Position numbers and translations under genes: made by a program
Part shown: piece by piece, positions 22,385-33,774 of the stretch
How the letters are laid out: each line of letters begins with the position of its first letter
How positions within the stretch are numbered: the first letter of the stretch is position 1
The notes under the pieces: generated by a model
Told to the model about the DNA's origin: nothing
The model's input: only the letters and a program-made list of their open reading frames with translations
The model's database searches: none
Assembly (NCBI GenBank): GCA_963576475.1
Contig: OY754977.1
Coordinates: 17,246,033 to 17,310,032 of the forward strand
Reading direction: 5' to 3'
DNA length: 64,000 nt
Source of the DNA: Molanna angustata
Lineage: Eukaryota; Arthropoda; Insecta; Trichoptera; Molannidae

Positions 22385-23164
22385 TACAATAAAAGTAAAT
22401 AATCAGAAATCAATACGAACCATGTCAATATTCTAGCACTTCTCTAAATTCAAAATTTCTTAGTAACGAAAGAACCCTGCACGGTTTTCGGGACATTTTT
22501 TTTAATTCCTGGTTAAAGTATTGTTTTCCAATAGGCTATACCTGTCATGGCGGCGGGATAAGTTTTATTAAAAGTTAAATTGGAAACAAAATAAAACGGA
22601 AACCTTTTCATTGGAGGTAGATAGGAAGGCTGATACTTAGTCACCTGAGAATCTTATACCTCTGGGTTTTGGGTAGAGAGACTTAGTGGAACTGGGTTAA
22701 GGGTCAGAGAGGGAAAAGGTTTTATTGTGCCCTCATTTATTTAATTATTCAAAAGTGAAGGACGGGATTTAGGCAAGTGCCTTGTGCCTACTCTTTGTTC
22801 AATAACCTCTTACATTTTTTTCGCATTAATTTTATTTTATATTTTTTGAGCGTCTTAAGTAGGAGGAAATCGAATAATTTCATGGCTCTAATAATTTACA
22901 GGGTAATTCACATTTTATCTTACATACCTAAATATATAGGTATCTTCACGCCATATCCCTCACGTGATAGACAGCAAAAACCCAACGTCACATTTTTCTT
23001 TCTCGTCACGAGTCCATCGCTTCATCAACATTCATGCATCGTCTCGTTCAACAAGTTCGTCATTTGTTCAAACTTCTGAAATTCACCTTTCTCAGACTTT
23101 AAGTTCATTCCTGACAAATATGTTTATTTTCTTCGTCATTTCTTTCTTTGTATATTTGTAGGTA
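22385..23164. other. Gene-free stretch
   Basis: Nothing supported. Two overlapping short frames in 22777-23161 have no visible domain. Confidence 0.5.
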
Positions 23165-23480
23165 CATTTGTTATCCAGCTGTGAGGCACCGGCTTAGAAT
23201 AGTGCTTCCACTCTTTTCTATTATTGTTTTCGAGTGTCCCGTAAGAGCCGGGTAATCGAAAATACAACAGGCAACTATAACATCTCACATAGTTCAGCAA
23301 TGAGGTTCACCACCCATTCTGAATATAGTGCCTTTTTAGGTGAGACGAGACTGGTGTGTGGGTATACACAGATATGTTGTGCTCCCTTTTATAAGGCAAT
23401 GCACACCCGTACACCTTTCGCTGGTTACCCCACATTGTGGGATATGCCGTGATGGTATGTATGTATGTATGTACATTTGT
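23165..23480 (+). repeat. Transposon-like sequence ending in a (GTAT)n tract
   Basis: The segment GTTGTGCTCCCTTTTATAAG, CACACCCGTACACC, TTTCGCTGG and GTGGGATATGCCGTGATGG leads into GTATGTATGTATGTATGT at 23456-23473. A moderately conserved body followed by a tetranucleotide tail is typical of insect retroposon ends. The family was not identified. Confidence 0.4.
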
Positions 23481-23504
23481 AGGTAGGTGCCTATAATATA
23501 AGAT

Positions 23505-23590
23505 AATTAGATATCTGACTACTAAGCCAACGGTCCCGGGTTGGATTCCCGATGGAGACACAGTTTTCAATTGTGTTTTCAGCCTGGATC
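23505..23590 (+). repeat. tRNA-like SINE head fragment
   Basis: CTGACTACTAAGCCAACGGT followed by CCCGGGTTGGATTCCCGATG looks like the anticodon and T arms of a tRNA-derived SINE. The T loop GGTTGGATTCC deviates from GGTTCGATTCC. The 5' half is not tRNA-like, so it is not a functional tRNA. A similar head lies at 27093-27170. Confidence 0.5.
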
Positions 23591-23689
23591 TATGAGATGA
23601 TAAATATCGTAAGGCTTCAGAATATGGTGACTTGTTTATTGGGTGCGTGCTTAATTAATATTAGACATAGTAAATGCCTGTAATGATAA

Positions 23690-24550
23690 TGAACTTCATT
23701 GAACTGTTTATGAACTTCATTGAACTGTTTATGAACTTCATTGAACTGTTTATGAACTTCGTTTAATTATTTATGAACTTCATTGAACTGTTTATGAACT
23801 TCGTTTTATTATTAATGAACTTCATTGAACTGTTTATGAACTTCGTTTAATTATTAATGAACTTCATTGAACTGTTTATGAACTTCATTGAACTGTTTAT
23901 GAACTTCGTTTAATTATTTATGAACTTCATTGAACTGTTTATGAACTTCGTTTTATTATTAATGAACTTCGTTGAACTGTTTATGAACTTCGTTTAATTA
24001 TTAATGAACTTCATTGAACTGTTTATGAACTTCGTTTAATTATTTATGAACTTCATTGAACTGTTTATGAACTTCGTTTAATTATTAATGAACTTCATTG
24101 AACTGTTTATGAACTTCGTTTAATTATTTATGAACTTCATTGAACTGTTTATGAACTTCGTTTTATTATTAATGAACTTCATTGAACTGTTTATGAACTT
24201 CGTTTAATTATTAATGAACTTCATTGAACTGTTTATGAACTTCATTGAACTGTTTATGAACTTCGTTTAATTATTTATGAACTTCATTGAACTGTTTATG
24301 AACTTCGTTTTATTATTAATGAACTTCATTGAACTGTTTATGAACTTCGTTTAATTATTAATGAACTTCATTGAACTGTTTATGAACTTCATTGAACTGT
24401 TTATGAACTTCGTTTAATTATTTATGAACTTCATTGAACTGTTTATGAACTTCGTTTTATTATTAATGAACTTCATTGAACTGTTTATGAACTTCGTTTA
24501 ATTATTAATGAACTTCATTGAACTGTTTATGAACTTCATTGAACTTCACT
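23690..24550 (+). repeat. Higher-order satellite: forty 21-bp units plus a partial one
   Basis: The array is built of 21-bp units in perfect register from 23690 to 24529 (40 units, no indel), then a degenerate unit. Unit A has the interior TTCATTGAACTGTTTA. Unit B variants have TTCGTTTAATTATTTA (B1), TTCGTTTTATTATTAA (B2) and TTCGTTTAATTATTAA (B3). The order is A A A B1 A B2 A B3, A A B1 A B2 A' B3, A B1 A B3, A B1 A B2 A B3, then twice A A B1 A B2 A B3, and A. The repeating super-unit is therefore A-A-B1-A-B2-A-B3 (147 bp). No reading frame stays open through it. Confidence 0.97.
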
Positions 24551-24715
24551 GTTGAGGGCCGTAGAGGGGTCGAGAGGAAGCATCCATCCTAGCTCCGAAA
24601 CATTCAGCAATAGACCGAAATGAGGCGTGTGGTGGATCTTTTCCACACCGCACATGACATGAAGAGTTTCTCTCGAGTGATCGTCAACATCGGAGAGACC
24701 CAGTAACAAGAAGAA
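24551..24715 (+). pseudogene. LINE polyprotein tail, GRRGV-type family (copy 1)
   Basis: The plus-strand reading GRRGVERKHPS, LRNIQQ, DLFHTAHDMKSFSRVIVNIG then a stop and AACAAGAAGAA tail. The same family ends at 29030-29185 and 33775-33910 (consensus GRRGVGRK..SWLRNIR...G....EELFHTAQDRE.F...VVNIG). It abuts the satellite directly. Confidence 0.7.
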
Positions 24716-24719
24716 CTGT

Positions 24720-25790
24720 TTGGTTGGTCATTTATATTTCTGTTGCACATGTCAATTTTACACAAAATGGATTAAATTTTTAATGAAAATAGTTCTTTCG
24801 CCATTCTACATTTCTTACTTAAAGTTATAACCAATATTGTAATATTAATCTGTAGTTTCACAATTTAAATCAAAGTCCTGCGTTGCTTCTCTTGTGGGAT
24901 AACGTCCTAGACAATTTTAATGCTTACTTATAATAAACTTTATAGACTATTAAAACTACAATATACTTTAATCAAATTAGTTAACAATTGTATTCAAGAT
25001 TGAAATAATAAAATATTAATTTTTAATAATGAAATTTTGGAAGCATTTTTTAAGTGAGAGTTCTTCGTGTAGAGGGGTAAGTAGGTACCTGCATATGTAA
25101 GTTAGCAGAAGAAGAAAGTTTTTTGAGTTAAGCTTAAATAAGTTGTTTCTAAAGTTTCCCAACGAACCAGGCATTATGTAACTACAAAATAATGAAAATT
25201 TTATTTCTGTGGGAAACAACAGTTAGACCAGAACTTTTTTGAAGAGACTTTTTTGTGATGCAATGGTGACCAATGAAAAATTATGTTTTCGTTCCCTAAA
25301 TTAGACGCGCTTTTTGACATGATCAATTACAATATGTAATATAATCCATGCAATAGTCAGTTGAGACCTACTGTTTCCTTACAATCAGCTCAGTTTTGCA
25401 CTTTTTGAGGTTATAGAATTGTCCGGACTCTTATGATCTTCATATGAGTTTTCAATTGACCATTATAAGTCCCCATAAGCAGAATATACGACCACGTAGA
25501 AAGAATGAACAATAACAGACTTCCAAAAATGAAACGAAAAAGAAAAATGAAATGGAAACGCCAACCCTGACGAACAGCAAAGAGGTAGCGAGATAGCTGA
25601 AGGTCGTCGTCCCAGGAGACCTCTATGCCAAAAACAGATTCCTGGATCTAACAAAAGAAAGAGAAGAAGCAGAAGGAATGGTGGTGGAAGAAAAACAGCT
25701 ATGATCTCGGTTCGCTCGCACCCCCGATTTTGAATATTCGAAATAAATTCTGAATAAATAATATCTAATGTAACTGCTTAGTATGATGAC
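24720..25790. other. Gene-free stretch
   Basis: 25540-25700 contains purine-rich (AGAAGAAGCAGAAGG) sequence like LINE 3' tails, but no readable domain. The rest is plain AT-rich DNA. Confidence 0.45.
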
Positions 25791-25836
25791 TGCAATGATT
25801 TAACATTTATTTTTAATCAAACCATATTTACAACGA

Positions 25837-26108
25837 CAACAATGAGTAGATTACTGCTGCTTCTAATTAATGCTGCAACAATAAGTAGATTACAATGACA
25901 ACAATGAGTAGATTACTGCTGCTTCTTATTAATGCTGCAACAATAAGTAGATTACAATGACAACAATGAGTAGATTACTGCTGCTTCTTATTAATGCTGC
26001 AACAATAAGTAGATTATAATGACAACAATGAATAGATTACTGCTGCTTCTTATTAATGCTGCAACAATAAGTAGATTACAATGACAACAATGAGTAGATT
26101 ACTGCTGC
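25837..26108 (+). repeat. 62-bp tandem repeat, 4.4 copies
   Basis: Units start at 25837, 25899, 25961, 26023 and 26085 (last partial). Each contains CAACAATGAGTAGATTACTG, CTGCTTCTTATTAATG and a second related half CAACAATAAGTAGATTACAA. The copies differ by single bases (TTCTAATTAA in unit 1; ATGAATAGA in unit 4). The array grows from the older dispersed repeat with GGGCTAGCAG, whose single-copy form is at 37240. Confidence 0.95.
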
Positions 26109-26302
26109 CCAACTAGAAAATCCTATTCAAGGGCTAGCAGTTTTTATGATTAACATTATGGATCATTGAATCAAATCCACCACAATAACTTTTTTCTCAT
26201 TTCTTATGACTTGCTATTTGTTTGCTGTATGTGTCTAAGGAGAGGAGGTATAAGGAGAGTCGACCATATCTAAATTAGGCTTAGAAGAAGCAGAAGATGT
26301 AG

Positions 26303-26522
26303 ATGCCAACCGCCGAGGCACAGTTGGTAAGCCGTTTGGTTTATGTGCGGGCGTCCTGGGATCGATTCCCAGCAGAGGAGAAATTTATTAAAATTTATTT
26401 CTCACGCAAATATTGCTTCTCTGGGCTGAAAACACTGGTTAGTTGGAAGAAATTGCCATACGGCAATAAACTCGCCTGCACTTTCGCAGGGTGCAAGGAT
26501 GTGTTCATTATTATTATAATTA
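26303..26522 (+). mobile_element. tRNA-derived SINE, family A (copy 2)
   Basis: The head is CCGCCGAGGCACAGTTGGTA with the B box GATCGATTCC. The body is AGCAGAGGAGAAATTTATT, TTGCTTCTCTGGGCTGA and AACACTGGTTAGTTGGAAG. It extends further than copy 1 to TTGCCATACGGCAATAAACT and CGCCTGCACTTTCGCAGGG before an ATT-rich tail. The final parts are also found at 32862-32918. Confidence 0.85.
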
Positions 26523-27092
26523 AGATGTATAGCAGTCACAATTCAAGTTCATAAATACAAAATTGTACATTTTTTCTTTATATCATTTGAATCAAGCTGG
26601 AAATAGTTTAAACGTGCATTGTCATCGGGAATACATAAACTGTGAATGTTTCAGAGCTCTAACAGGATGTGACGTTACTTTAGAATCAATTGCAAACTTC
26701 CATTACGGACGTGTCAGGTGAAGTTGAATAAAAGTGTGTAAAAAGTTTCACGCTTTACATACTTTAATTCACGATTCGCTCATATTTTCATACATTATAT
26801 TTTATATCGTGACGAAAAGAAAAAAATCTAATTCTTGTGTTAAACTTAACATGTTAAAATGTCAATTTAATGAACATGTTGTACAATGTTAACAGCATGC
26901 AGTAGCACACGCCATTTTCAGTGCTTACCTAAGTCAATTTTAATATTTGTTCCATTTATAAATAAAATTCACTGTTTGTCTGTATGTTATGTAGGTATAT
27001 AAATACTGGCGTTTTCTGCTCTAATTGATCCTGGGAAGAATATAAGCGAAGAACCATAATGCCACAGCAAACGGGAATACTTAATAATCGAT

Positions 27093-27290
27093 CATCGTGG
27101 CTCAGTCAGTTGAGTATCTGATTCCCGAATCAAAAGTCCCAGATTCGATTCCCGATGAAGATTAAGTTGTCATTAGTTTAATTTTCGGTTTTTTAATAAT
27201 GCTTATAAAAATGTACATTATTTAATAACGCCTGCCTTACTAGGAGTAGGTACATCCCGTGATGAAGAAGGCACCTTACAAAAAATAATA
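27093..27290 (+). mobile_element. tRNA-like SINE, family C
   Basis: It has GTGGCTCAGTCAGTTGAGTA (A-box-like) and GATTCGATTCCCGATG (B-box-like), followed by AT-rich body and a (AAAAT/AAT)n tail near 27280. The anticodon arm is CTGATTCCCGAATCA. It is probably retroposed, since a body follows the head and there is no clean acceptor stem. Confidence 0.6.
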
Positions 27291-27491
27291 ATTATACAAA
27301 TAAAACAATAACCTATTTAAACTACAATTTATTATATAAAAATAATTATATAACAATACACTATACATAAAAATATAGTAATAATAACAATAATAGTGAT
27401 ACCTACGGTCAAACAACCATGATTCACAATATACAGCCCAGTTACATGTACCCATTATATAATGATCAATTTTGACATCAATTTTATATTA

Positions 27492-28100
27492 CTAGTTGCA
27501 TGTAACACATAAGATCCAACTGTCGATGGCGATAGTATGCATAACAATTGAAGAATACATTCCAAACTATAAACACTTAAACACAAATTAATAAATATTT
27601 TGTTTTCTATATAAAACATGTAGGTATGTATGTCAAGATATGATATTGTGGAGGTCAGTCTGTTTTTCCTACCCATAATATAAAAACCGCAAGATGTAAG
27701 TCAAACTATTAAGTGAGATATTGTGTAGTGTTTACTGCCTTACAAATTGTATAAAACGATGTCGTCACTAAATTCAATTTTTATAAAAATTGTAAAAAAA
27801 TCGAGCTTCACTACTATCATCTGCATATTTTTTTTATAGAAAATTAAATTATCTAAATTAGGTGTTTCGGCTTTTTTCGATATTTTTAAAAACTTTGGAA
27901 GTATAGGCAGTAAAACACATAAATTTATCATAAAAAAATATTTTTCATAGTAAAAAATGTTTAAGAAACTCAATTTTTTTCAAAAAATTAATTTGGGATT
28001 TTGTATTAGTCTATATTTATACCAATTTTCAGGGTTCTAGTTCATATGGTTTTTGAGATATATGGAAAAATAAAGTAAATATTCAAAAGTTGATACTTAA
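27492..28100 (-). mobile_element. Non-autonomous Helitron-like element (copy 2)
   Basis: On the minus strand the 3' end is a hairpin (about ATGTGTTACATG) followed by CAACTAG and then a host T. A hairpin, CTAG end and T flank are the Helitron 3' signature. The interior (GGAGGTCAGTCTGTTTTTCC, TGTAGTGTTTACTGCCTTAC, GGTGTTTCGGCTTTTTTCGA, GAGATATATGGAAAAATAAA) matches 20870-21345, 52308-53810 and 58920-59420. No Rep/helicase is present. The 5' TC end was not located. Confidence 0.65.
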
Positions 28101-29029
28101 CCCCTTGCTGAAAAAAATTACGATTCAACAGAATTTAAATAGAATTTTCAAGCTATAAAAACATATAATTTATTAAAAAAATAGCAAAAAAAAACCATTG
28201 AAAACATTATCGTACCTAAAATTGATTCATTAATGAAAATATGCAAATAGCGATGTAGAATGAAGGAATCATAATAGTAAAATTAATGAAAAAATAACAT
28301 ATTCTTGTCCGAGCTACGCCGGGAATTTCATGTGGTAAAAATATAGTTAGAGGTCATAAAACAAATATAATTTGAATAATTATCAATCATATTATTTCTA
28401 CCGACTATATTTTTGTTATAATAAAGAATTTCAATTATAAGCATTTTTGTTTTTATATTGATTTATCCCCAATGGCTTAAATTGATTTTTATTTTGTAAA
28501 ATATATATAATCAAGAATTTAATAATTGATTGTTATTCACGAATATTTAAGTTATAGGTACTTGGATAGAATTTTAAAATTTTAAGCATATTTTTTTAAT
28601 TCCAATTCTAAATCAGTATCATGTTGAGAGTATATTAATGTAGTTCAGTCTTGGAGTTTTTGTATGCCGTACCACAGCCCATAATATAAACTCAATAGGT
28701 TTCATATTGATCATTTAATGAAATGTTCAGGCTGCGCAGAATACAAACTTTGGGTGTTTGCTCGGTTGATAGGTGCGCAAACCATCTTTTACTACGTCAA
28801 AATCTTTATAAAGTCGAAAATAATATATATATTAATATTGAAATTTAAAATTGAAAAATAATAATTTGGTATAGAGATCGCTACAATCAAATAATTTAAA
28901 ATTTAAATATGTATAATCCTAAGTACCATTTTTTTGTGAATTTTCTCAATAACCCTACAATGGGAATTGATTTGAATTATTCCAGTGAAACATTGACTCG
29001 ATAAAAAATTCGTGAAGAAAAGCAAGAAG
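28101..29029. other. AT-rich gene-free stretch
   Basis: Nothing recognised. Confidence 0.5.
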
Positions 29030-29185
29030 GTATGTTTTAGGCTCGTAGAGGGGTCGAAAGAAAGCAGCTTTCCCGACTTCGAAACATCCGGATGGACCAG
29101 TATGAGAGATTTGGAGGAGCTGTTTCACACTGCCCAGGACAGGGAAGCTTTTTCTATGGTGGTCGTCAATCTCGGGATGATCTGA
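29030..29185 (+). pseudogene. LINE polyprotein tail, GRRGV-type family (copy 2)
   Basis: The plus-strand reading is RVEGSKESSFPDFETSG, then MRDLEELFHTAQDREAFSMV and VVNLGMI before a stop. It is the same family as 24551 and 33775. It is 5'-truncated and lacks the catalytic domain. The 109-residue minus-strand frame (28955-29284) is its shadow. Confidence 0.7.
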
Positions 29186-29734
29186 CATGGCACGAGAAGT
29201 ATAGTTAGCGGCTAACTTCTTGAGCCCATCACGTTGTTGCGCAAAATTCAAATTTGTGTTTTTTACATGCGCAAACCGCTCCACTACACGAATAAATGGT
29301 TCAAGAAGTTTGCCGGCATATACACCTAATACTTGTAACCTAATACCTACATAATGATGTATGAGTATGTAAGAGTCAATAAAATAATGTTTTAATGAAA
29401 AAAGTTAGCTGGCCGTATAAATAATCAAGAGCTGGGTTCACCATTAGATAAAAAAGATACGTATGCAACAAGCGCAGATAAATTGGGGGCGCCAAAACTA
29501 TATTCTAAAAGAAAATAAAATATATATAAATATATGTCATATCATATCGCTTCACAGTGAACGTACATATAACGTACATATAATATGAACGTACAATGGT
29601 CATATCGCTTCACAGTGAACGTACGCGCTCTTATACTTCTTCCAAAAAATTAAAAATCAATGTTATAAATTCAATAAAAATATTTAGTCAGTTTCTACAA
29701 ATCAGAGAAATGATTTCTTCTTACAAATCAGAGA

Positions 29735-32258
29735 AATGTAATTGTGACGTCATGTCAAGACCCCCTGGTAAAAGAAGATGTACACCATAGAACAATAAAT
29801 ATTGAAATTCCGATGATGAACGACCCGATGATAAAACAAATACCTAAAACAATAAAATTATATAAAATTGCCGACTATCAAAATATCAACTCATATTTAT
29901 CAAAAATAAACTGGAATGAACAATTCCGAAATCTCGACATGGAAAGAGCAATAAATAAATTTTATACAGTACTTGAAAACTGCATATCACTTTATGTTCC
30001 CACAACAACTTTAACATGCTCCACCAAATATACCCACAGTGGTATACCAAATCATTAATTAAAATCATCAAAGAGAAAACGAAATATCATAAAAGATGGA
30101 AAAAATATGGAAACCAATTAGATTACCTAACCTTTAGTCTTTTAAGATCCCGTCAGAAATCATCAGCGAAATGTTGTTCCAATGACTTCATCAACAAAAC
30201 GGAAGAAAATATTCATAAAGATCCTGCGCACATTTGGACATTTATCAAATCCAAAAAACAAAGCACAAATATCCCAAACAATATGTTCTATGGGAGTGTT
30301 GTTGGTACTAACGCTCAGTCAGTCTGTGAAATGTTCAGTGACTATTTTCAATCTGTGTTTATTGACAGATCAATAGATTTACCAAAAGTGGAATTTAACA
30401 GCAGAGTAGATGTGAACTCAATAAAATTTGATAAGACAACTATTTTAAACCATCTAAAAAAATTAGACAAAAATAAAAGCTCGGGTCCAGACGACTTACC
30501 TCCCATTTTTATTGTAAACTGTGCCGACCAACTGGCTTATCCTCTAGGATATCTTTTTGATCTTTCAATGAATTCAGGTGTTTTCCCCGAAGTTTGGAAG
30601 ATGTCATACGTTACTCCCATACATAAAAGCGGCGATAAACGAAATATTGAGAACTACCGACCCATATCAAAATTATCAATATTTAGTAAATTGATGGAAA
30701 AGATTGTCGTTGATCAATTGTTTCCGATAGTCAAAGACATTATAGATATAAATCAACACGGATTTTTTAAAAATAGAACAGTCGAATCAAACTTATTAGA
30801 GTTTACCAATTTCATTTTGGACACGATGAATGAGAGACAACAGGTAGACGCCATATACACCGATTTTTCCAAGGCATTTGACAAAATCAGTCACAATATT
30901 CTAACTCACAAACTTGCCCTCTTCGGTGTACATGGTGATCTGCTGCGGTGGATCTCATCCTATATAACTGGTCGACTGCAATCAGTAGCGATCTTGGGTT
31001 CAAAATCGAAATTTAATACTTGCCATTCTGGTATTCCGCAAGGGTCCCATCTCAGTCCTTTGCTTTTTATCCTATATATCAACGATATTGGCAGTTGCTT
31101 TAAGCACACAAATTATAAAATATTCGCTGATGACACGAAAATATATAAGAAAATCAATTCCTTTCAAGATTGTGCAGATTTTCAAGCTGATCTTGATAGA
31201 TTAAATTCTTATTGTAATAGTAATCAATTACTTCTAAACTCATCAAAATGCTTAACAATTACCTTCACGAGAAATAAAACACCCATCAACTACATATATT
31301 TAATTGACAATAATCCCCTACAAAAAGTCAAAGAAACAAAGGATCTTGGTATCACCTTAGATGAAAAGATGTCATTTGCACCACATATGGATAAGGCAAT
31401 AGGGAAAGCATATAAAATGCTGGGGTTTATTTTGAGAATCTCAAAACCCTTTAAATTAGAAAAAACACTTATAACTTTGTATTATGCATATGTCAGGAGT
31501 GTACTAGAATTTTCATCAGTTGTATGGAATCCTTTTCTAATAACATACATCAATAGACTAGAAGCAGTACAGAATAAATTCCTGAAACATTTGGACTATC
31601 GTGGTAAATTATATTTCTCCAACTATCGGAAATCTGCAAAACACCATAATATTTATAATCTTGAAAACAGACGAACAATTATAGACATGATGTACCTTCA
31701 CAAAATTATGCATAACCGTGTAGACTCGCCTTACTTACTTTCTAAATTAAATTTTTACTGTCCATCACGCAATTTCAGATCTCAGTTTTTGTTCTATGTC
31801 GACCGACGTAACACTAACTACTCACAAAATAATTACATTAGACGAAGTTGCTCCAACTACAATTCATATTTTAAACATTTCGATATAGTACATAAATTAC
31901 AGGCGGATTTCAGAACATACATATTACAACAATTCGATAAATAGTCACATTCATTCACAATCTATCTCGCATAAATATATACACAATATTGTTATAATAT
32001 ATAATACATATGTATGCATCAAATATAACACATATCCACTTACTTAATACACACTACATACAAGTATTATATTAATTACTTTTAAACTTACTAAATAAGT
32101 CAAAAACAAGTTCACCCTATATCTTATGTGAAAACATATTATTGGGGTACAATGAACTTTCCTTACTGTTAAGTCTTCATATTGTATTTATCCTTATAAC
32201 ATTGTATCCTGTTTGTTTTCTAAATAATTAATAAATAAAAAAAATAAATAAATAAAAT
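29735..32258 (+). mobile_element. 5'-truncated non-LTR retrotransposon (Jockey/CR1 group)
   Basis: The element starts inside the end of its endonuclease domain (CQDPLVKEDVHHRTINIEI from about 29747). It continues through the linker and the full reverse transcriptase and ends in a TAAATAAATAAAA-type tail at 32224-32258. One frameshift near 30030 separates the upstream piece (29744-30058) from the main frame. The 5' truncation, 3' simple-repeat tail and lack of LTRs are those of a LINE. It may be recent, because the 1.9-kb RT frame has no stop. Confidence 0.9.
30016..31944 (+). CDS. Reverse transcriptase of a non-LTR retrotransposon
   Basis: The 642-residue frame encodes an RNA-directed DNA polymerase that would copy the LINE RNA at a nicked target site. 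Visible motifs, in order: KLDKNKSSGPDDLPP (about 150-165), VWKMSYVTPIHKSGD and NYRPISKLSIFSKLMEKI (about 195-230), IYTDFSKAFDKISH with the first catalytic Asp at about 283, SGIPQGSHLSPLLFILYIND (about 338-357), and KIFADDTK with the FADD box at 370-373. LGITLDEKMSF follows, then the C-terminal LENRRTIIDMMYLHKIMHN region. All three catalytic aspartates are present, and FADD replaces the commoner YADD. The ATG at 30016 is only the first Met after a frameshift; the natural frame began upstream in the endonuclease. No complete endonuclease remains, so the copy could not act alone. Confidence 0.92.
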   Translation: MLHQIYPQWYTKSLIKIIKEKTKYHKRWKKYGNQLDYLTFSLLRSRQKSSAKCCSNDFINKTEENIHKDPAHIWTFIKSKKQSTNIPNNMFYGSVVGTNAQSVCEMFSDYFQSVFIDRSIDLPKVEFNSRVDVNSIKFDKTTILNHLKKLDKNKSSGPDDLPPIFIVNCADQLAYPLGYLFDLSMNSGVFPEVWKMSYVTPIHKSGDKRNIENYRPISKLSIFSKLMEKIVVDQLFPIVKDIIDINQHGFFKNRTVESNLLEFTNFILDTMNERQQVDAIYTDFSKAFDKISHNILTHKLALFGVHGDLLRWISSYITGRLQSVAILGSKSKFNTCHSGIPQGSHLSPLLFILYINDIGSCFKHTNYKIFADDTKIYKKINSFQDCADFQADLDRLNSYCNSNQLLLNSSKCLTITFTRNKTPINYIYLIDNNPLQKVKETKDLGITLDEKMSFAPHMDKAIGKAYKMLGFILRISKPFKLEKTLITLYYAYVRSVLEFSSVVWNPFLITYINRLEAVQNKFLKHLDYRGKLYFSNYRKSAKHHNIYNLENRRTIIDMMYLHKIMHNRVDSPYLLSKLNFYCPSRNFRSQFLFYVDRRNTNYSQNNYIRRSCSNYNSYFKHFDIVHKLQADFRTYILQQFDK

Positions 32259-32294
32259 GTATATTTGTACACTATACACACAGTAAAATCATTA

Positions 32295-32650
32295 CCTAAC
32301 GTATTAGTCTAAGAGATAGCAACGTCAAAAAGAATTCATATTTGGTTGTTTTTTTTTCATATTTCGCGCATCCCCTTTCTATAGGTGAAAATTGCAGATT
32401 TTAGTATTATTTGTAACTTTTTTAAGTCCTTTTTGTGCTCTTATACCATCCATCTGATTACAATGAAACTTGGTGATTTTTTTTAGCGCACACGGGAAGA
32501 TTTCTAAAATTAAAATAAAATCTTCTTTTTTACAAATTTCACAAACAGACGGATATTGAAACAATGTTAAAATCTGCACTTTTCACCCATAAAAAGGATG
32601 CGCACTGGTAAACGCAACCACTCCCAGGAGCCAGACTAACCTTTTTCATA
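32295..32650 (-). repeat. Dispersed repeat of about 400 bp (copy 2)
   Basis: It is the reverse complement of the 1862-2290 family, with anchors CTAAGAGATAGCAACGTCAA, TGATTACAATGAAACTTGGT and CGCAACCACTCCCAGG. It lies just after the LINE tail. There are no genes. Confidence 0.7.
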
Positions 32651-32861
32651 CATTTGTACATAAGAAAGAAAATATCAAAAAACCAGCCATTGAAAAATGA
32701 TTAATCGAAAACGCGATTATTCTGGCATATGACGCTTGTTTTCATTTTATTTTTCTTACTTGTATTCCTTTAACTTTTATATTTTTTAACAGTAACTATT
32801 TACAAGGTTTAAACAATAAGTAGTACTTATATTGAATACTAAACATACTCCGTGCGAGAGG

Positions 32862-32918
32862 CGAGTTTATTGCCAAATGGCAATCTTTTCCACTTGGCAG
32901 TGTTGTCAATACCTCTAT
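32862..32918 (-). repeat. 3' fragment of SINE family A
   Basis: On the minus strand this reads AACACTGCCAAGTGGAAAAG, ATTGCCATTTGGCAATAAAC, TCGCCTCTCGCACG, which matches the distal part of the SINE at 26440-26500. The tRNA head is absent. Confidence 0.6.
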
Positions 32919-33770
32919 CTTTTAGAAAATAAACAAAAACCTTAGGTATTAAGGCACACCCGGCGCTTAAAATATTTGATACACCCCTGTAAATGATACG
33001 CCAGTCTGCCTTTACTCCAAATCCTATGATTTTTAGTCTAATTATGTATTCTTAGGAGATGTTCTACAAAATAAAGTTTGAAGATTCATCGCCATACATT
33101 TTTCCTTTTAGTGGACTACTTTCCGACTGAAACTTTAGACTAGATTACAGCATAGAACTTTGTTAGTCTTTCATTATACATTTTTTCTGCTTTTAAGACT
33201 CTACGGCTGAGCTGAATATATTCCAACTACTAAAAAAGTTCGTGACCGCGCCATTTCGATGTAAACCATTATGTAAGTAAATAATCTTTAATATAATATC
33301 AACAACTCAAGGATTTTTGGAGCCATCAAAATATTAATAATAATATAAATAATTTATACAGCGCCGTTTAATGATTCAGGATCACTCCAAGAGCGCTTAT
33401 ATTCTGTCTATGTTGCTCTACGAAACAAAGCTGTTTTCAGTCCTAAAGCATCGATCATAGTAAGCCGCTTTGTTGGCTCTGTCCAACTCCTTTATGGAGT
33501 TGTTACTCTGTGATCCAGAAGACTTGAGTGTGAGACGCCTCTCAGAAAGTTCTTTTCTCTGACACGGCTCTTGAATGTATTATGGTGCCAGGTTATTCAA
33601 ATATTAAAATATTACGCAAAATCTTCAATCTTTCGATAGTAACAACATTCAATGTGTCTTCAACACTTTGTTACCGATGACCGTTTAGGTTTTTTCAGGC
33701 CATATTCAATTGGTACTGAACATTTCTTTCGCATTGATTTTATACAAAACTATAAAAAAAACCACAACAC
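32919..33770. other. Gene-free stretch
   Basis: No supported feature. 33400-33560 has balanced base composition on the minus strand but no recognisable domain. Confidence 0.45.
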
Positions 33771-33774
33771 AAAT

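Noticed and set aside
23690..24550. CRISPR array
   Set aside because: There are no spacers: the array is continuous 21-bp units, in a eukaryotic genome.
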